A stretch of 64,000 bases of DNA from the NCBI GenBank assembly GCA_017307375.1, contig JAFKFH010000017.1, forward strand, positions 124,001 to 188,000, written 5' to 3'. Positions 34,376 through 43,798 of this stretch are shown one piece after another; position 1 is the first letter of the stretch, and every line of letters starts with the position of its first letter. Source of the DNA: Alphaproteobacteria bacterium (GTDB taxonomy: Bacteria > Pseudomonadota > Alphaproteobacteria > Ferrovibrionales > Ferrovibrionaceae). Below the pieces are notes generated by a model. The model worked only from the letters and a program-made list of their open reading frames with translations. It was not told the DNA's origin and made no database searches. The position numbers were made by a program, and so were the translations under genes.

Positions 34376-35443
34376 ATGTCTTCCTTCTTCCGTCATCTGC
34401 TTGCCGCCAGCGCCTTCGCGTTCGGCTTGATCACGGCCGCCAACGCGGCTGGCCCTGCGGTCATCCGCATCGGCACGCCGGACCAGAGCGTCGGCGGCAC
34501 GCCGTCGGGCGGCATCGCGCTGACCACGCTGCTCGATGTCCGCAAGGCATTAGAGACCGAGTTCGAGAAAGACGGCATCCGGATTGAATGGACCTTCTTC
34601 AAAGGCGCCGGCCCGGCGGTGAACGAGGCCCTGGCCAACAAGCAGCTCGATTTCGTCTATCTCGGGGACCTTGCCGCGATCATCGGCCGCGCCGGCGGCC
34701 TTGAAACCCGCCTGCTGGTGCCGACCCGCGGTGCCAACGCCTTCCTGGTCGCCACACCTGACTCCGGCATCGAGAAGCTCGAGGATCTCAAGGGCAAGCG
34801 GCTTACCGTCTTCAAGGGCACGGCCTACCAGCTGTCGCTTGACCGCGCGCTCGCGCGCGTCGGGCTGGCCGAACGCGACCTGCAGGTGGTGAACCTGGAC
34901 TGGAATGCGGCGCTGGCGGCACTCTCGGCCAAGCAGCTCGACGCCGACTGGGCCGGCGTCTCTGTCTTGACCCTGCGCGAGAAGGGCTTGGCCAGGCTGG
35001 TGACCAGCACCAAGGTCCTGGGTCGAGACAGTACTTTCCAGGCCGGTTTCCTGGGCACCCAGGCCTTCATCTCGGCGCAACCCGAGATCACCCAGCGCTT
35101 CGTCGACGTCATCGTCCGCCACCAGCACTGGATCTCCCAGGCGGAGAACCTGGGCGAATTCTTCACCGTCACGGCCGCGCGCAGCGGCGTGCCGCTGTCG
35201 CTCGGCCAGGCCGAATACGAGGGCGACGACCTGAAGTTCCGCTTCTCCCCGCGCATCGACGAATTCGTCATCGAAGGCCTGACCGCGAGCGTGGCGCAGG
35301 CCAAGGAACTCGGACTGATCCGGCGCAGCATCGACGTAAAGGCCTGGGTCGAGCCGCGCTTCGCCGACCGTGCGGTGGAGACGCTCGGCCTCGCCGGCTT
35401 CTGGCCGCTCTACGACCGGCAGGGCGCGCCCGTCGCGCCATGA
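34376..35443 (+). CDS. SsuA/TauA-type ABC transporter substrate-binding protein
   Basis: Periplasmic protein of 355 residues with a clear signal peptide ([20 protein letters not shown], cleavage near residue 24). Mature features are [38 protein letters not shown], and [18 protein letters not shown], typical of aliphatic sulfonate receptors. It starts 34 bases after the flavoprotein gene and overlaps the fused permease gene by ATGA. The ligand is probably a sulfonate or sulfate ester. Confidence 0.9.
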   Translation: MSSFFRHLLAASAFAFGLITAANAAGPAVIRIGTPDQSVGGTPSGGIALTTLLDVRKALETEFEKDGIRIEWTFFKGAGPAVNEALANKQLDFVYLGDLAAIIGRAGGLETRLLVPTRGANAFLVATPDSGIEKLEDLKGKRLTVFKGTAYQLSLDRALARVGLAERDLQVVNLDWNAALAALSAKQLDADWAGVSVLTLREKGLARLVTSTKVLGRDSTFQAGFLGTQAFISAQPEITQRFVDVIVRHQHWISQAENLGEFFTVTAARSGVPLSLGQAEYEGDDLKFRFSPRIDEFVIEGLTASVAQAKELGLIRRSIDVKAWVEPRFADRAVETLGLAGFWPLYDRQGAPVAP

Positions 35444-37026
35444 CGACCGACGCCGCCGAGTTGCCCCGTGCCGCGCGCCGATGGCCAGGGCGTGGTCCCG
35501 GCGCTGTCGGAAACAGGCTGTTGCCGCTGATCGTCCCTGCGGCACTGCTGGCGTTGTGGGCCATCGCCGCCCACCGGGGCTGGATGTCGGCGCAGGTGCT
35601 GCCACCGCCGTCGCTGGTCTGGGAAACCGCGCGCGAGCTCTGGGCCGACGGTCTGCTGCCCAATCTCGGAATCAGTCTGCGGCGTCTCGCCTTGGGTCTG
35701 GCCGGCGGTGCGCTCGCCGGCATCGCGCTGGGCTGGCTGATGGGATCGGGCCGGCGGGCCGAGGCCGCGATCTACCCGACCTTCCTGGCCCTGGTGCAGA
35801 TCCCGACCCTGGCCTGGATCCCCCTGCTGATGATGGTGTTCGGCCTGGGCGAGGCGTTGAAGATCGCGGTGATCCTCAAGGCGGTGGCAACCCCGGTGGC
35901 GATGCAGGTTCACGTCGGCGTCCGCGACTGCGATCAGCGCCTGGCCGAAGCTGCGACCGTGCTGCGGCTGTCGCCGTGGCAACGCCTTCGCCGCCTGACC
36001 TTGCCGGCAAGCCTGCCGGCCCTGATGACCGGCCTGCGCCTTGGGCTCGCTCAAGGCTGGACCTCGCTCCTGGCCGTCGAACTGCTCGCCTCCGCAGAGG
36101 GCATCGGCTTCCTGGTGGTCTGGGGCCGCCAGTTGTTCCAGCTCGACATCGTCTTCGTCTGCATCGCGGTGATCGGGCTGGTCGGCCTGGTGATGGACCG
36201 GGCGGTACAGGTGGCCGACAATGCCCTGCTGCGCTGGCCGCGGCCGGCGACCGCCGAGCGGCAGGGAGCGGCGCGCCGCCTGCCGGGGCTGCCCTGGATA
36301 TGGCTGCCCTTGGCGCTGCTGGGCCTCTGGTGGACGATCGCGCGGGTGGGCGCAGTCGATGCCAATTTCCTGCCTTCGCCGGCCGTCGTCCTGTCCACGC
36401 TGGCCGAGGGTCTGCTCGACGGCCGCCTGCCGGCCGCGCTGGCGGTCAGCCTCAAGCGCTATCTGCTCGGCGCCCTGCTCGGGATCGGCGTGGGCCTGGC
36501 AACCGGCCTCGCGCTCGGTCTGTTGCCAGTCGCGGGGCGCCTGTTCGACGGCACCCTGACGATGCTGCGTCTGGTCGCGATCTTTGCGTGGTTGCCGCTG
36601 CTGACCGCCTGGACAGGCATCGGCGAGGCGGCGAAGGTGATCTTCATTGCGCTGGCCTGCTTCTTTCCGATGCAGGTCGCGGTCCAGCGAGGGGTGATCA
36701 ACCTGCCGGCGCGGCTGGCCGAGGCCGCGACCGTGCTGCGCCTCGGCCCCGTACAGCGCCTGCGCTATTTTGTCCTGCCCGGCGCGGCGCCTGCCATCTT
36801 TGCCGGGCTGCGCCTGGCGCTGGCCATCGCCTGGATCGGAACGATCGGGGCCGAATACTTCATGACATCGGGTGGCGGCATCGGCAGCCTGATGATCAAT
36901 GCCCAGCAACTTTTCCGCATGGACGTGGTGATGAGCACGATGATCCTGATCGGCGCTGCAGCCGCCGCGATCGGCTGGGCCGGCCGCCTGGTCGAGGCCC
37001 GGGCAACCCGCTGGCGTGCGGCATGA
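35440..37026 (+). CDS. Fused double permease of the SsuC/TauC type
   Basis: Protein of 528 residues made of two permease domains in tandem. Each half has the SsuC topology of about six segments and its own EAA loop: [20 protein letters not shown] near residue 170 and [20 protein letters not shown] near residue 428. Usual SsuC proteins are 250-300 residues and act as homodimers, so here both subunits are made as one chain. The halves differ clearly, meaning an old fusion or duplication. It overlaps its binding protein and ATPase genes by ATGA on both sides. No stop or frameshift breaks the fusion. Confidence 0.9.
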   Translation: MTTDAAELPRAARRWPGRGPGAVGNRLLPLIVPAALLALWAIAAHRGWMSAQVLPPPSLVWETARELWADGLLPNLGISLRRLALGLAGGALAGIALGWLMGSGRRAEAAIYPTFLALVQIPTLAWIPLLMMVFGLGEALKIAVILKAVATPVAMQVHVGVRDCDQRLAEAATVLRLSPWQRLRRLTLPASLPALMTGLRLGLAQGWTSLLAVELLASAEGIGFLVVWGRQLFQLDIVFVCIAVIGLVGLVMDRAVQVADNALLRWPRPATAERQGAARRLPGLPWIWLPLALLGLWWTIARVGAVDANFLPSPAVVLSTLAEGLLDGRLPAALAVSLKRYLLGALLGIGVGLATGLALGLLPVAGRLFDGTLTMLRLVAIFAWLPLLTAWTGIGEAAKVIFIALACFFPMQVAVQRGVINLPARLAEAATVLRLGPVQRLRYFVLPGAAPAIFAGLRLALAIAWIGTIGAEYFMTSGGGIGSLMINAQQLFRMDVVMSTMILIGAAAAAIGWAGRLVEARATRWRAA

Positions 37027-37778
37027 GCGCGGCCCTGCAAGCCTTCGTGGGCTTTCGCCAGGTGGCCAAGGTCTTCGCCGTGGACGGCGCGCCGGTCACG
37101 GCCGTCCGGGATTTCAGCCTGGATATCGGCGAAGGCGAGTTCGTCGCCATCGTCGGCGGCAGTGGCTGCGGCAAGTCGACGCTGCTGCGCCTGCTGGTCG
37201 GGCTCGATTCCGCCCATGACGGCGATATCACCATCGGCGGCGCGCCCGTCGCAGGCGTCGGCGCCGATCGCGCCATCGTATTCCAGGAGCATCGCCTGTT
37301 TCCCTGGCTGACCGTGGCCGAGAACGTCGGGCTCGGCCTGGCCGACGAAAAGCTGAGCCGCAGCGAGCGCGACCGGCGCGTGGCCGAACATCTCGATCTG
37401 GTCGGCTTGCAGGGTTTCGCCCGGGCATTGCCTCACCAGTTGTCGGGCGGCATGGCCCAACGCGTGGCCATCGCCCGCGGCCTGGTCGCCAGGCCGCGCA
37501 TCCTGATGCTGGACGAACCCTTCGCCGCGCTCGACGCGTTGACGCGGCGCCTGCTGCAGGACGAATTGCTGCGTATCCACCAGCAGCAGGCGCTCACCAC
37601 ATTGCTTGTCACCCATGATGTCGAAGAGGCACTCTACCTCGCCGATCGGGTGGTCGTGATGACACCGCGGCCTGGCAGCATCCGCCGCATTGTCGCGGTG
37701 GCGCAGCCGCGCCCGCGTGTCCGGACCGACGCCAGCCTGCAGGCGCTGCGCGAGGAGATACTGGCGCTGCTGATCTGA
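37023..37778 (+). CDS. ABC transporter ATPase SsuB/TauB-like
   Basis: ATPase of 251 residues starting at ATG 37023, overlapping the permease stop. It has Walker [17 protein letters not shown] near residue 41, the Q-loop [17 protein letters not shown], the signature [15 protein letters not shown] near 140, and Walker [17 protein letters not shown]. The C-terminal half reads [17 protein letters not shown] and VMTPRPGSI, typical for the nitrate/sulfonate group. It completes the importer of the organosulfur cluster and is convergent with the next operon, with six bases between the stops. Confidence 0.94.
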   Translation: MSAALQAFVGFRQVAKVFAVDGAPVTAVRDFSLDIGEGEFVAIVGGSGCGKSTLLRLLVGLDSAHDGDITIGGAPVAGVGADRAIVFQEHRLFPWLTVAENVGLGLADEKLSRSERDRRVAEHLDLVGLQGFARALPHQLSGGMAQRVAIARGLVARPRILMLDEPFAALDALTRRLLQDELLRIHQQQALTTLLVTHDVEEALYLADRVVVMTPRPGSIRRIVAVAQPRPRVRTDASLQALREEILALLI

Positions 37779-37784
37779 CCCGCA

Positions 37785-38621
37785 TCAGGCGGGGCGGAAC
37801 ATGACCTGTCCGCCCGAGGTCGCAGGCTCATCGACCGACATCATGGCGAGCGCCTCGCCCATGTCGGTCAGCGGATCGGCCGAGATGATTTCGAGTATGG
37901 CGGTGCCCGTGCAGCCGGATTTTCGGATCTGGTCCATTACGGCCGGCAACGGCACCTCACCCCTGCCGAACGGGTCATGCCGCCAGTTCGTCCTGGTGGT
38001 GTCGGACAGATGGTACTGACCGATCGATGCTGCGTGTGCCGCGATGGCCGCCACCGGATCCTCGCCGACGAAGACCGCATTGGCCACGTCATAGGCGATC
38101 AGTGCATCGGCTGATCCAAGGCTGCTTACCCAGGGTGCGAGCAGATCGGTGGTGGGCAGCGGTGTCTGCGGATGCAACTCGAAGTACAGCTTGCAGCCCA
38201 GCTGCCCGGCCCGCCGCAGCAAGATGCCCGCGGCATCCGTCAGGCGCGCGATGGTCTCCGCCCGGGGTGGAGGCAGCAAAGCCGAGACCCGCCCCGGCAC
38301 CACCACCACGGCACCCGCCCCCAGTTCGGCCGCGAGTTCGATGGCCTGGACATAGGTCGCAACCGCATGATCCCGAACCTGCGGCACGACACTCGCCAAA
38401 TTGAGGTCGATCGCCGGGAGGTTCAGCGAATCGAGCCGCAGGCCGTCGGCGTCGAGGGCGCGGCGCAATGCCCGCCGGCTGTTCGCGTCGAGGTCGAACC
38501 ACAGATGCCCAGGTACCAGCAGGACATCGAAGTCGTTGAGACCGATCGCCGCCATCCGGCGCAAGGCGACGGCCGCCGGCTCGAGCCACATGAACGAGAA
38601 AGTGCTGCCGCCGGTCTTCAT
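37785..38621 (-). CDS. Sugar-phosphate isomerase/epimerase-like TIM-barrel protein
   Basis: Protein of 278 residues of the xylose-isomerase-like TIM-barrel (AP endonuclease 2) superfamily. Metal-ligand candidates are the Glu in KLYFELHPQTPL, the Asp in ALIAYDVANAVF, the His in IGQYHLSDT and the Glu in TAILEIISADP. It is the last gene of the long leftward operon and overlaps the shikimate-dehydrogenase-like gene by ATGA. Members isomerise or dehydrate sugar-like or hydroxy-keto compounds; pairing with an AroE-like enzyme recalls quinate/shikimate dehydratase clusters, but that is inference. Confidence 0.83.
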   Translation of the reverse strand: MKTGGSTFSFMWLEPAAVALRRMAAIGLNDFDVLLVPGHLWFDLDANSRRALRRALDADGLRLDSLNLPAIDLNLASVVPQVRDHAVATYVQAIELAAELGAGAVVVVPGRVSALLPPPRAETIARLTDAAGILLRRAGQLGCKLYFELHPQTPLPTTDLLAPWVSSLGSADALIAYDVANAVFVGEDPVAAIAAHAASIGQYHLSDTTRTNWRHDPFGRGEVPLPAVMDQIRKSGCTGTAILEIISADPLTDMGEALAMMSVDEPATSGGQVMFRPA

Positions 38622-39421
38622 GCGGCGTCCGCCGGAAACCAGAAATCGAACATCGCGCCACGTTCCGCCTCGAACATGTCGACGCCGGTCGAGATCGCGC
38701 AACCCAAGCCCCGCGCGGCCTGCAGCAGCGGTGTGATCTCCGGTACGGTGATCGCGTCGGCGACGAAGGCATGCCGCTCCAGCCGTTCGACATCGACCGG
38801 CAGCGGATCGCCCGGGCCCATGCCGGTCGGCGTCGCGTTCGAGACGATGTCGAAGCCGGCGGGATCGGCTGATCCCGCCGAAACTTTGGTCCCGTGGCGC
38901 GAAGCGAGGCGTGCGATCAGCGCGTCGCGCCGGCCTGCATCCATGTCGTGCACGGCCAGGGTCGCGACCCCGGCGTCGAGCAGCGCCAGGCCGATCGCGC
39001 TGCCCGCCCCGCCCGCCCCCACCAGCAAAGCCCGGCAGCCCTCGATTCTGCCGCCCTTCGCCCGCATCGCCCCGACACTGCCTAGGCCGTCCAGCATGTC
39101 GCCATGCCAGCTGCGGTCCCGGTTGCGACGCATGATGTTGCAGGACCTCAGCAGTTCGGTCCGCGCCGACACGGTGGCGCAGCCGCACGTCGCGGCAAAC
39201 TTGTGCGGGACGGTGATGACGAGGCCGTCGACATTGCGCGCAGCGGCCGCGACCGCGAGGAAATCGTCGAAATCAGCTGACGCTACATCCAGCGGCACGC
39301 AGATCGCATCGCGCCCGCGCTCGGCGAACATCCGGCTCATGCCGGCCGGCGCCTTCACCTGGGCGATGGGGTGGCCGACAATGAAATAAACGCGCGTGGC
39401 GCCGCTCAGACCTTCCAGCAT
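38618..39421 (-). CDS. Shikimate-dehydrogenase-like protein with an altered substrate motif
   Basis: Protein of 267 residues of the AroE family. The catalytic Lys74 is in ITVPHKFAA and the partner Asp is near 108-111 (SWHGDMLDGLG). The NADP loop is LLVGAGGAGSAIGLAL near residue 132. The N-terminal shikimate-binding Ser motif (usually SxS) is replaced by GHPIAQVKAP, so plain shikimate is an unlikely substrate. It belongs to the biosynthesis-unrelated AroE-like group found in catabolic operons. It lies between a hydrolase and the TIM-barrel gene. Confidence 0.85.
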   Translation of the reverse strand: MLEGLSGATRVYFIVGHPIAQVKAPAGMSRMFAERGRDAICVPLDVASADFDDFLAVAAAARNVDGLVITVPHKFAATCGCATVSARTELLRSCNIMRRNRDRSWHGDMLDGLGSVGAMRAKGGRIEGCRALLVGAGGAGSAIGLALLDAGVATLAVHDMDAGRRDALIARLASRHGTKVSAGSADPAGFDIVSNATPTGMGPGDPLPVDVERLERHAFVADAITVPEITPLLQAARGLGCAISTGVDMFEAERGAMFDFWFPADAA

Positions 39422-39430
39422 GCGGCCTCC

Positions 39431-40279
39431 TCAAATCTTGAAAAACCGGGTGAGCAAGGCGGCCAACACCGCCGGCTGCTCCTCGGGGATGTAGTGTCCG
39501 CAATCGGCGATCTGCGCCTCCTCGACCCGCGCGGCGACCTGTTGCATCGTGCGCTCGGCCCCGCCGGCGTAGCCCTGCTCGGCCGAGACGGCCAGCACCG
39601 GCATGTCCAGCTTGCGCCGGCCGAATTCCTTGTTGTCGGCGGCATCGGCAAACAAGGTGCGGTAGTAGGCAAACATCGCGCGGGCCGCCCCGGGCTGGCG
39701 CATCGCAGCCGCATAGACCTCGATATCGGCGTCGGTAATGCGGTCGGGCCCCATGATGCCGACCTTGTCGCGGCGGATCATATGACCGATGAACAGCGCC
39801 TCGCGGTCGCGCACCAGCGCCTCGGCGATCTCGCCCGCCATGTTGAAGCCGAAATGCCAGCTGCCGCCGGTGCCGACATCCATTGCGCGCTCCTGCCCGA
39901 AACCCGGCAGTCCGCTTTCGATGAAGGCCATCGCCGTGACCCGGTCGGGATTGAGCGCCGCCAATGGATAGGCCACCTGCCCGCCCATATCGTGGCCGGC
40001 AACGGCGAACCGCTCATGGCCCAGCGCATCCATCAGGGCGACGAGATCGCCGGCCACCGTCTTCTTGTCGTAGCCGCCCTCCGGCTTCGACGACGCGCCA
40101 AAGCCTCGCAGATCCGGGGCATAAACACGGAACTGCCGCGCCATCAGCGGCATCACCTTGCGCCAGGCATAGGCCGTCTGCGGCCACCCGTGCAGCAGCA
40201 GCACGGGAAAGCCCGCCCCCGCGGCAGCATAGGCGATGCGCAGGCCGTCAACCTTGCGCGCGTGATGCTCGACGATCAT
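39431..40279 (-). CDS. Alpha/beta hydrolase, epoxide-hydrolase/dehalogenase type
   Basis: Protein of 282 residues starting at ATG 40279, overlapping the aldo/keto reductase stop by ATGA. HGWPQT supplies the oxyanion region, the nucleophile is Asp97 in AGHDMGGQVA rather than Ser, and the base is the His in ADCGHYIPEEQP. An Asp nucleophile marks epoxide hydrolases and haloalkane/haloacetate dehalogenases, which form an ester intermediate. The Arg after the nucleophile found in fluoroacetate dehalogenase is Met here. The substrate is unknown. Confidence 0.88.
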   Translation of the reverse strand: MIVEHHARKVDGLRIAYAAAGAGFPVLLLHGWPQTAYAWRKVMPLMARQFRVYAPDLRGFGASSKPEGGYDKKTVAGDLVALMDALGHERFAVAGHDMGGQVAYPLAALNPDRVTAMAFIESGLPGFGQERAMDVGTGGSWHFGFNMAGEIAEALVRDREALFIGHMIRRDKVGIMGPDRITDADIEVYAAAMRQPGAARAMFAYYRTLFADAADNKEFGRRKLDMPVLAVSAEQGYAGGAERTMQQVAARVEEAQIADCGHYIPEEQPAVLAALLTRFFKI

Positions 40280-41139
40280 GTCATTTCTTCCCAGAAACCA
40301 GCGGGTATCGGCGTCGCCAGCAGCGACAGATTGCGATCGAATTCGGCCGCCGACCGGCAGCCCACCACGACCGACGACACCGCCGGGTGCCGTCGGGGAA
40401 ACTGCAGCGCCGCGGCTGCCAGCGGCACGCCGTGTCTGGTGCAGACGGCCTCGATTCCGCGCACGCGTGCGAGAATCTCGGGCGATGCAGCCACGAAGTT
40501 GTGCAGCGCCCCTTCGACGGCGCCGGTCGCCAGGATGCCCGAATTGAACGGCGACGCGGCGATTACGGCTGTGCCGCAGCCCTGGCAATGGTCGAGCAGC
40601 GGGAGGCAGTCGCGATGCAGCAGCGTGTACTGGCCAGCCGGCATCACCACATCGAAATCGCCGAGATTCAGGAGATCGAGGCAACTCGCCCAATCCATCG
40701 CCGCGACGCCGATCGCGGTCACCGTGCCGGCGCGGCGGTATGCGGCCAGCACCTCGTAGGCGCCGCGCATCGCCTCGTCCACCAGGTATCGATAGCGCGC
40801 GCCGTGAAGGGTCCGGCTAAGGTCGTGGATCATGACGAGGTCGAGATGATCGAGCCCGAGCCGATCGAGGCTCGCCTCGACCGAGCGTCGGGTATGCCCG
40901 GCCGAGTAATCGAAATCCTGCTGGCGACCGGTCTTGGTCGAGACGACGAACCGGTCGCGAGGATGACCGCGCAAGGCATCGCCAAGCCGCCGCTCGCTGT
41001 CGCCGCCGAGGTACAGCGCCGCGGTGTCGAAATAGGCCACGCCGGCATCCAGCGCCCGATCGACCATGCCACGGAACGCGGCCTCGCCATCGGCGTTCGC
41101 CAGGCTGCCGCAACCGAGGCCCAGGGGCGGAAGCCGCAT
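40276..41139 (-). CDS. Aldo/keto reductase family protein
   Basis: NAD(P)-dependent oxidoreductase of 287 residues. The catalytic tetrad can be read: Asp in YFDTAALY, Tyr in the same segment, Lys in VVSTKTGRQQ and His in LVMIHDLSR. The layout MRLPPLGLGCGSLAN and long central part are like the D-threo-aldose/L-fucose 1-dehydrogenase group, so oxidation of a sugar to a lactone is one option. It lies three bases downstream of the SDR gene in the long operon. Confidence 0.9.
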   Translation of the reverse strand: MRLPPLGLGCGSLANADGEAAFRGMVDRALDAGVAYFDTAALYLGGDSERRLGDALRGHPRDRFVVSTKTGRQQDFDYSAGHTRRSVEASLDRLGLDHLDLVMIHDLSRTLHGARYRYLVDEAMRGAYEVLAAYRRAGTVTAIGVAAMDWASCLDLLNLGDFDVVMPAGQYTLLHRDCLPLLDHCQGCGTAVIAASPFNSGILATGAVEGALHNFVAASPEILARVRGIEAVCTRHGVPLAAAALQFPRRHPAVSSVVVGCRSAAEFDRNLSLLATPIPAGFWEEMT

Positions 41140-41142
41140 GGC

Positions 41143-41892
41143 CTAGACCGGTTGCGGCGCAAGCTGGGCACCGCCGCAAACATGCAGCACGTCACCGGTG
41201 ATGAAGGAGGCGCGGTCGGAAGCGAGAAAGGCGATCGCCCCGGCGACATCCGCGGGCGTGCCAAGCCGATCAAGCGGCGTGAACTTGCGGAAGGCATCGG
41301 CCAGGCCCTTGTTGGCATCGACGATGCCCTTGTTGAACGGCGAGTTGAGGAAACTCGGCGCCACCGCATTGACCCGGATGCCATCCTTGCCGAGTTGCAC
41401 CGCGAGCGCCCGGGTCAGGCCGATCAGCCCAGATTTGCTCGAGGTATAGCCGACGCCGGTGCCGCTCAGATAGACGCGGGAAGCAACGTTGACGATGCTT
41501 CCACCGCCGCTGCCGCGCATCAGCGCGACAGCCTCTCGCACCAGCACCATCGGTGCGGTCAGGTTGATGGCGAGGATCGCCGCCCATTCGTCGAGATCGA
41601 CTTCCGCGATCTTCGACGCGCCGGTCCGACCGGCATTGTTCACGAGGCAATCGAGACGCCCGAACCGCGCGGCCACCCGGCCGATCATCGGGCCGAGGGT
41701 CGAGATATCGGCGAGGTCGAGCGCCTCGACGACGGCCTCCACGCCATGGTCGCGACGAATCTCCGCGGCCAGCGCTTCGGCCGGCCCGGCGGCACGATCG
41801 GCGAGGACGACGGAGAACCCGTCGCTCGCCAGCATGCGGGCGGTGGCGGCCCCGACGGCGCCGGCGCCGCCCGTGATCAAGGCGAGCTTCAT
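41143..41892 (-). CDS. SDR-family oxidoreductase
   Basis: Protein of 249 residues starting at ATG 41892, which overlaps the upstream hydrolase stop by ATGA. It has ALITGGAGAVGAATARML, CLVNNAGRTGA, the catalytic Ser in IVNVASRVYL and Tyr/Lys in GVGYTSSKSGLIGL, and FITGDVLHVCGG at the end. All classical SDR catalytic residues are present, unlike two of the SDRs in the CoA island. It probably oxidises or reduces a hydroxy intermediate of this operon's pathway. Confidence 0.91.
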   Translation of the reverse strand: MKLALITGGAGAVGAATARMLASDGFSVVLADRAAGPAEALAAEIRRDHGVEAVVEALDLADISTLGPMIGRVAARFGRLDCLVNNAGRTGASKIAEVDLDEWAAILAINLTAPMVLVREAVALMRGSGGGSIVNVASRVYLSGTGVGYTSSKSGLIGLTRALAVQLGKDGIRVNAVAPSFLNSPFNKGIVDANKGLADAFRKFTPLDRLGTPADVAGAIAFLASDRASFITGDVLHVCGGAQLAPQPV

Positions 41893-42791
41893 GGAGTGCT
41901 GCTCCTGGAAAAACAACGATCGAGGAAGGGCAGCAGCGCCGCCAGGACCTGATCCGGCGCCCGCTCGGGCTGCAGATGGCCGTGGTCGATGCCGGTACCG
42001 GAGACGTCCATGGCCCAGCGCCGCCACACCGCCAGCGGCTCGGCTTGCGGCCGGTCGGCGGACCAGAGATGGAGCACCGGGCAGGCAAGGCGCCGCCCGG
42101 CCGCGCGGTCGGCCCGTTCATGATCGAGATCGATACCGGCTGCCGCCCGATAGTCGTCGAACATCGCGCGCCGCACCGACGGCCTGGCAATCGCCGCGTG
42201 ATAATCGGCCAGGGCACCGGGATCGAGATGGTCGAGGCTGCCCGCCATGCCGGTCAGCACAAAATCGAGATAGGCCGCCGGCGCCGCGCCGATCAGCTGC
42301 TCCAGCAGGTCGGGCGGCTGGGCGAAGAAGAACCAATGTGGCGCGCGCAGCGCGAAACCGGCGTCGATCCCCTCCCAGACATCCAGCGTCGGCGCCACGG
42401 CAAGCGAGGCATAGGCAACGACGCGGTCGCTGAAATCCAGGGCGAGGCGATAGCCGGCGCGTGCGCCGCGATCATGGCCGACGACCGCATAGTGCCGATA
42501 ATCCAGGACGTCCATCAGCGCTGCGAGACTTGCAGCGATCGCCTGACGCGACACAGCGCCGGGTCCCGCGTCGCTTTGTCCGTAACCCGGCAGGTCGGGC
42601 ACCACGACCCGATAGCCCGCTGCCACCATGGCCGGCGCGATGCGATGCCAGGCGGCAAGCGTCTCGGGCCAGCCGTGCAGCAGCAGGACGGCCGGCCCCT
42701 CGCCGGCCGCGACCAGGCGGAAGGCCGTGCCGTCGGCGACTTCGATGCGCCGTGGGGCAAAGCCCGGGAAAAGATCCGTCAGCGCTGCCAT
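41889..42791 (-). CDS. Alpha/beta hydrolase similar to haloacetate (fluoroacetate) dehalogenase
   Basis: Protein of 300 residues starting at ATG 42791, inside the end of the permease gene. The nucleophile is Asp107 in VVGHDRGARAGYRLALD; Arg108 and Arg111 match the carboxylate-binding arginines of fluoroacetate dehalogenase, and His152-Trp153 in APHWFFFAQP matches its halide pocket with the same 45-residue spacing from the nucleophile. The base is probably His272 in HGHLQPERAP. The relay Asp, expected 24 residues after the nucleophile, is Ala131 here. Dehalogenase activity is therefore suggested but uncertain. Confidence 0.87.
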   Translation of the reverse strand: MAALTDLFPGFAPRRIEVADGTAFRLVAAGEGPAVLLLHGWPETLAAWHRIAPAMVAAGYRVVVPDLPGYGQSDAGPGAVSRQAIAASLAALMDVLDYRHYAVVGHDRGARAGYRLALDFSDRVVAYASLAVAPTLDVWEGIDAGFALRAPHWFFFAQPPDLLEQLIGAAPAAYLDFVLTGMAGSLDHLDPGALADYHAAIARPSVRRAMFDDYRAAAGIDLDHERADRAAGRRLACPVLHLWSADRPQAEPLAVWRRWAMDVSGTGIDHGHLQPERAPDQVLAALLPFLDRCFSRSSTP

Positions 42792-43798
42792 GGGATCAGC
42801 CTCTTCTGCAGCCATTGCAGGCCATAGGTCAGCACCACCCCAAGCAGCATGACGACGATAAGCCCGGCATACATCTTCTCGGGGTTGAGAACTTCCCAAT
42901 AGTAGAAGGTGATGAAGCCGACGCCCTGCTTGGCGCGCAGGAATTCGACCGAGATGATCACGATCATCGCAGTCCCGAGCGCGATGCGCAGGCCGGAAAA
43001 GATCACCGGCAGAGCACCGGGCAGGATGACATGGCGCATCATCTGCCAGCCCGTCGCGCCGTAGTTGCGGCCCGCCATCAGGTAGATCCGGTCGATGCCG
43101 CGTACCGCCGCCATGGTATTGATCGTCATCAGGATGAAAACGGCCAGCGCCACGACAAGGATCTTCGGCCCTTCGCCGAACGGGTCGGCGAAGATCAGCA
43201 TGACGATCGGGAATATGGCGATCTTCGGGAGAACGTAGACGGCCGACAGCGTGGTATCGAGCATCAGCCTGACGGTCTGGTTGATGCCCATGACAACGCC
43301 GAGCAGGATGCCGGGAACGGCTCCCAGCACGAAACCGGCCAGCACGCGGCCGACCGTGGCCAGCACATGGCTTTCCGCCAGCAAGGTCCAGACACCGGCC
43401 AGGCCACCCTCGGCGAAATATTGCGGGATCAGCCAGGGGCGGCCGATCAGGCTTGCCTTGGAGAACCGGTCGTAATTGACCGTGAGATCCCACAGGCCCG
43501 CCAGGATCCGGCTGGGTTGCGGAAACCAGGTGGTGTTGATCAGGCCGGTGTCGCCGGCTACCTGCCACAACAGCAGCACGGCGGCCGGAAAGCCCAGGGC
43601 GAGCGCACGCTCATAGACGCTGCGACCGCGCATCGGCACCAGGCGCCCCGCCCGCTCGCAGATCAACACGAGCAGGACGAAGCTGGCGGGAATGACCAGC
43701 CAGGACAGCGTACGCCACAGACCGATCGCCGCCAGACCCAGGTTCAGCCCGATGCTCAGCACCAGCAGTAGAAGGATGGCACGGCGATCGGCGGTCAT
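42779..43798 (-). CDS. NitT/TauT-type ABC transporter permease
   Basis: Integral membrane protein of 339 residues, somewhat longer than usual because of about 70 extra N-terminal residues with two hydrophobic segments (AILLLLVLSIGLNLGLAAIG and WLVIPASFVLLVLI). The standard permease core follows, with the EAA-loop region YLMAGRNYGATGWQMMRHVI near residue 255. The ATG at 43798 overlaps the ATPase stop. It forms the second importer of the operon with the ATPase and receptor encoded upstream. The ligand is unknown. Confidence 0.91.
   Translation of the reverse strand: MTADRRAILLLLVLSIGLNLGLAAIGLWRTLSWLVIPASFVLLVLICERAGRLVPMRGRSVYERALALGFPAAVLLLWQVAGDTGLINTTWFPQPSRILAGLWDLTVNYDRFSKASLIGRPWLIPQYFAEGGLAGVWTLLAESHVLATVGRVLAGFVLGAVPGILLGVVMGINQTVRLMLDTTLSAVYVLPKIAIFPIVMLIFADPFGEGPKILVVALAVFILMTINTMAAVRGIDRIYLMAGRNYGATGWQMMRHVILPGALPVIFSGLRIALGTAMIVIISVEFLRAKQGVGFITFYYWEVLNPEKMYAGLIVVMLLGVVLTYGLQWLQKRLIPWQR

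Noticed and set aside
35410-36909. A long minus-strand open frame opposite the fused permease
   Set aside because: It has a low-complexity Gln/Arg-rich translation and no motifs; the plus strand encodes a convincing double permease in the same place.
35370-37022. An 802-residue open frame seemingly giving the SsuB-like ATPase a long N-terminal extension
   Set aside because: The extension is a frame-shadow of the permease gene. The ATPase begins at the ATG at 37,023, with the typical ATGA overlap.
40276-40693. A longer start for the hydrolase ending at 39,431
   Set aside because: Residues upstream of ATG 40,279 are the shadow of the aldo/keto reductase gene; the ATGA overlap and HGWP-type N-terminus fit the shorter form.
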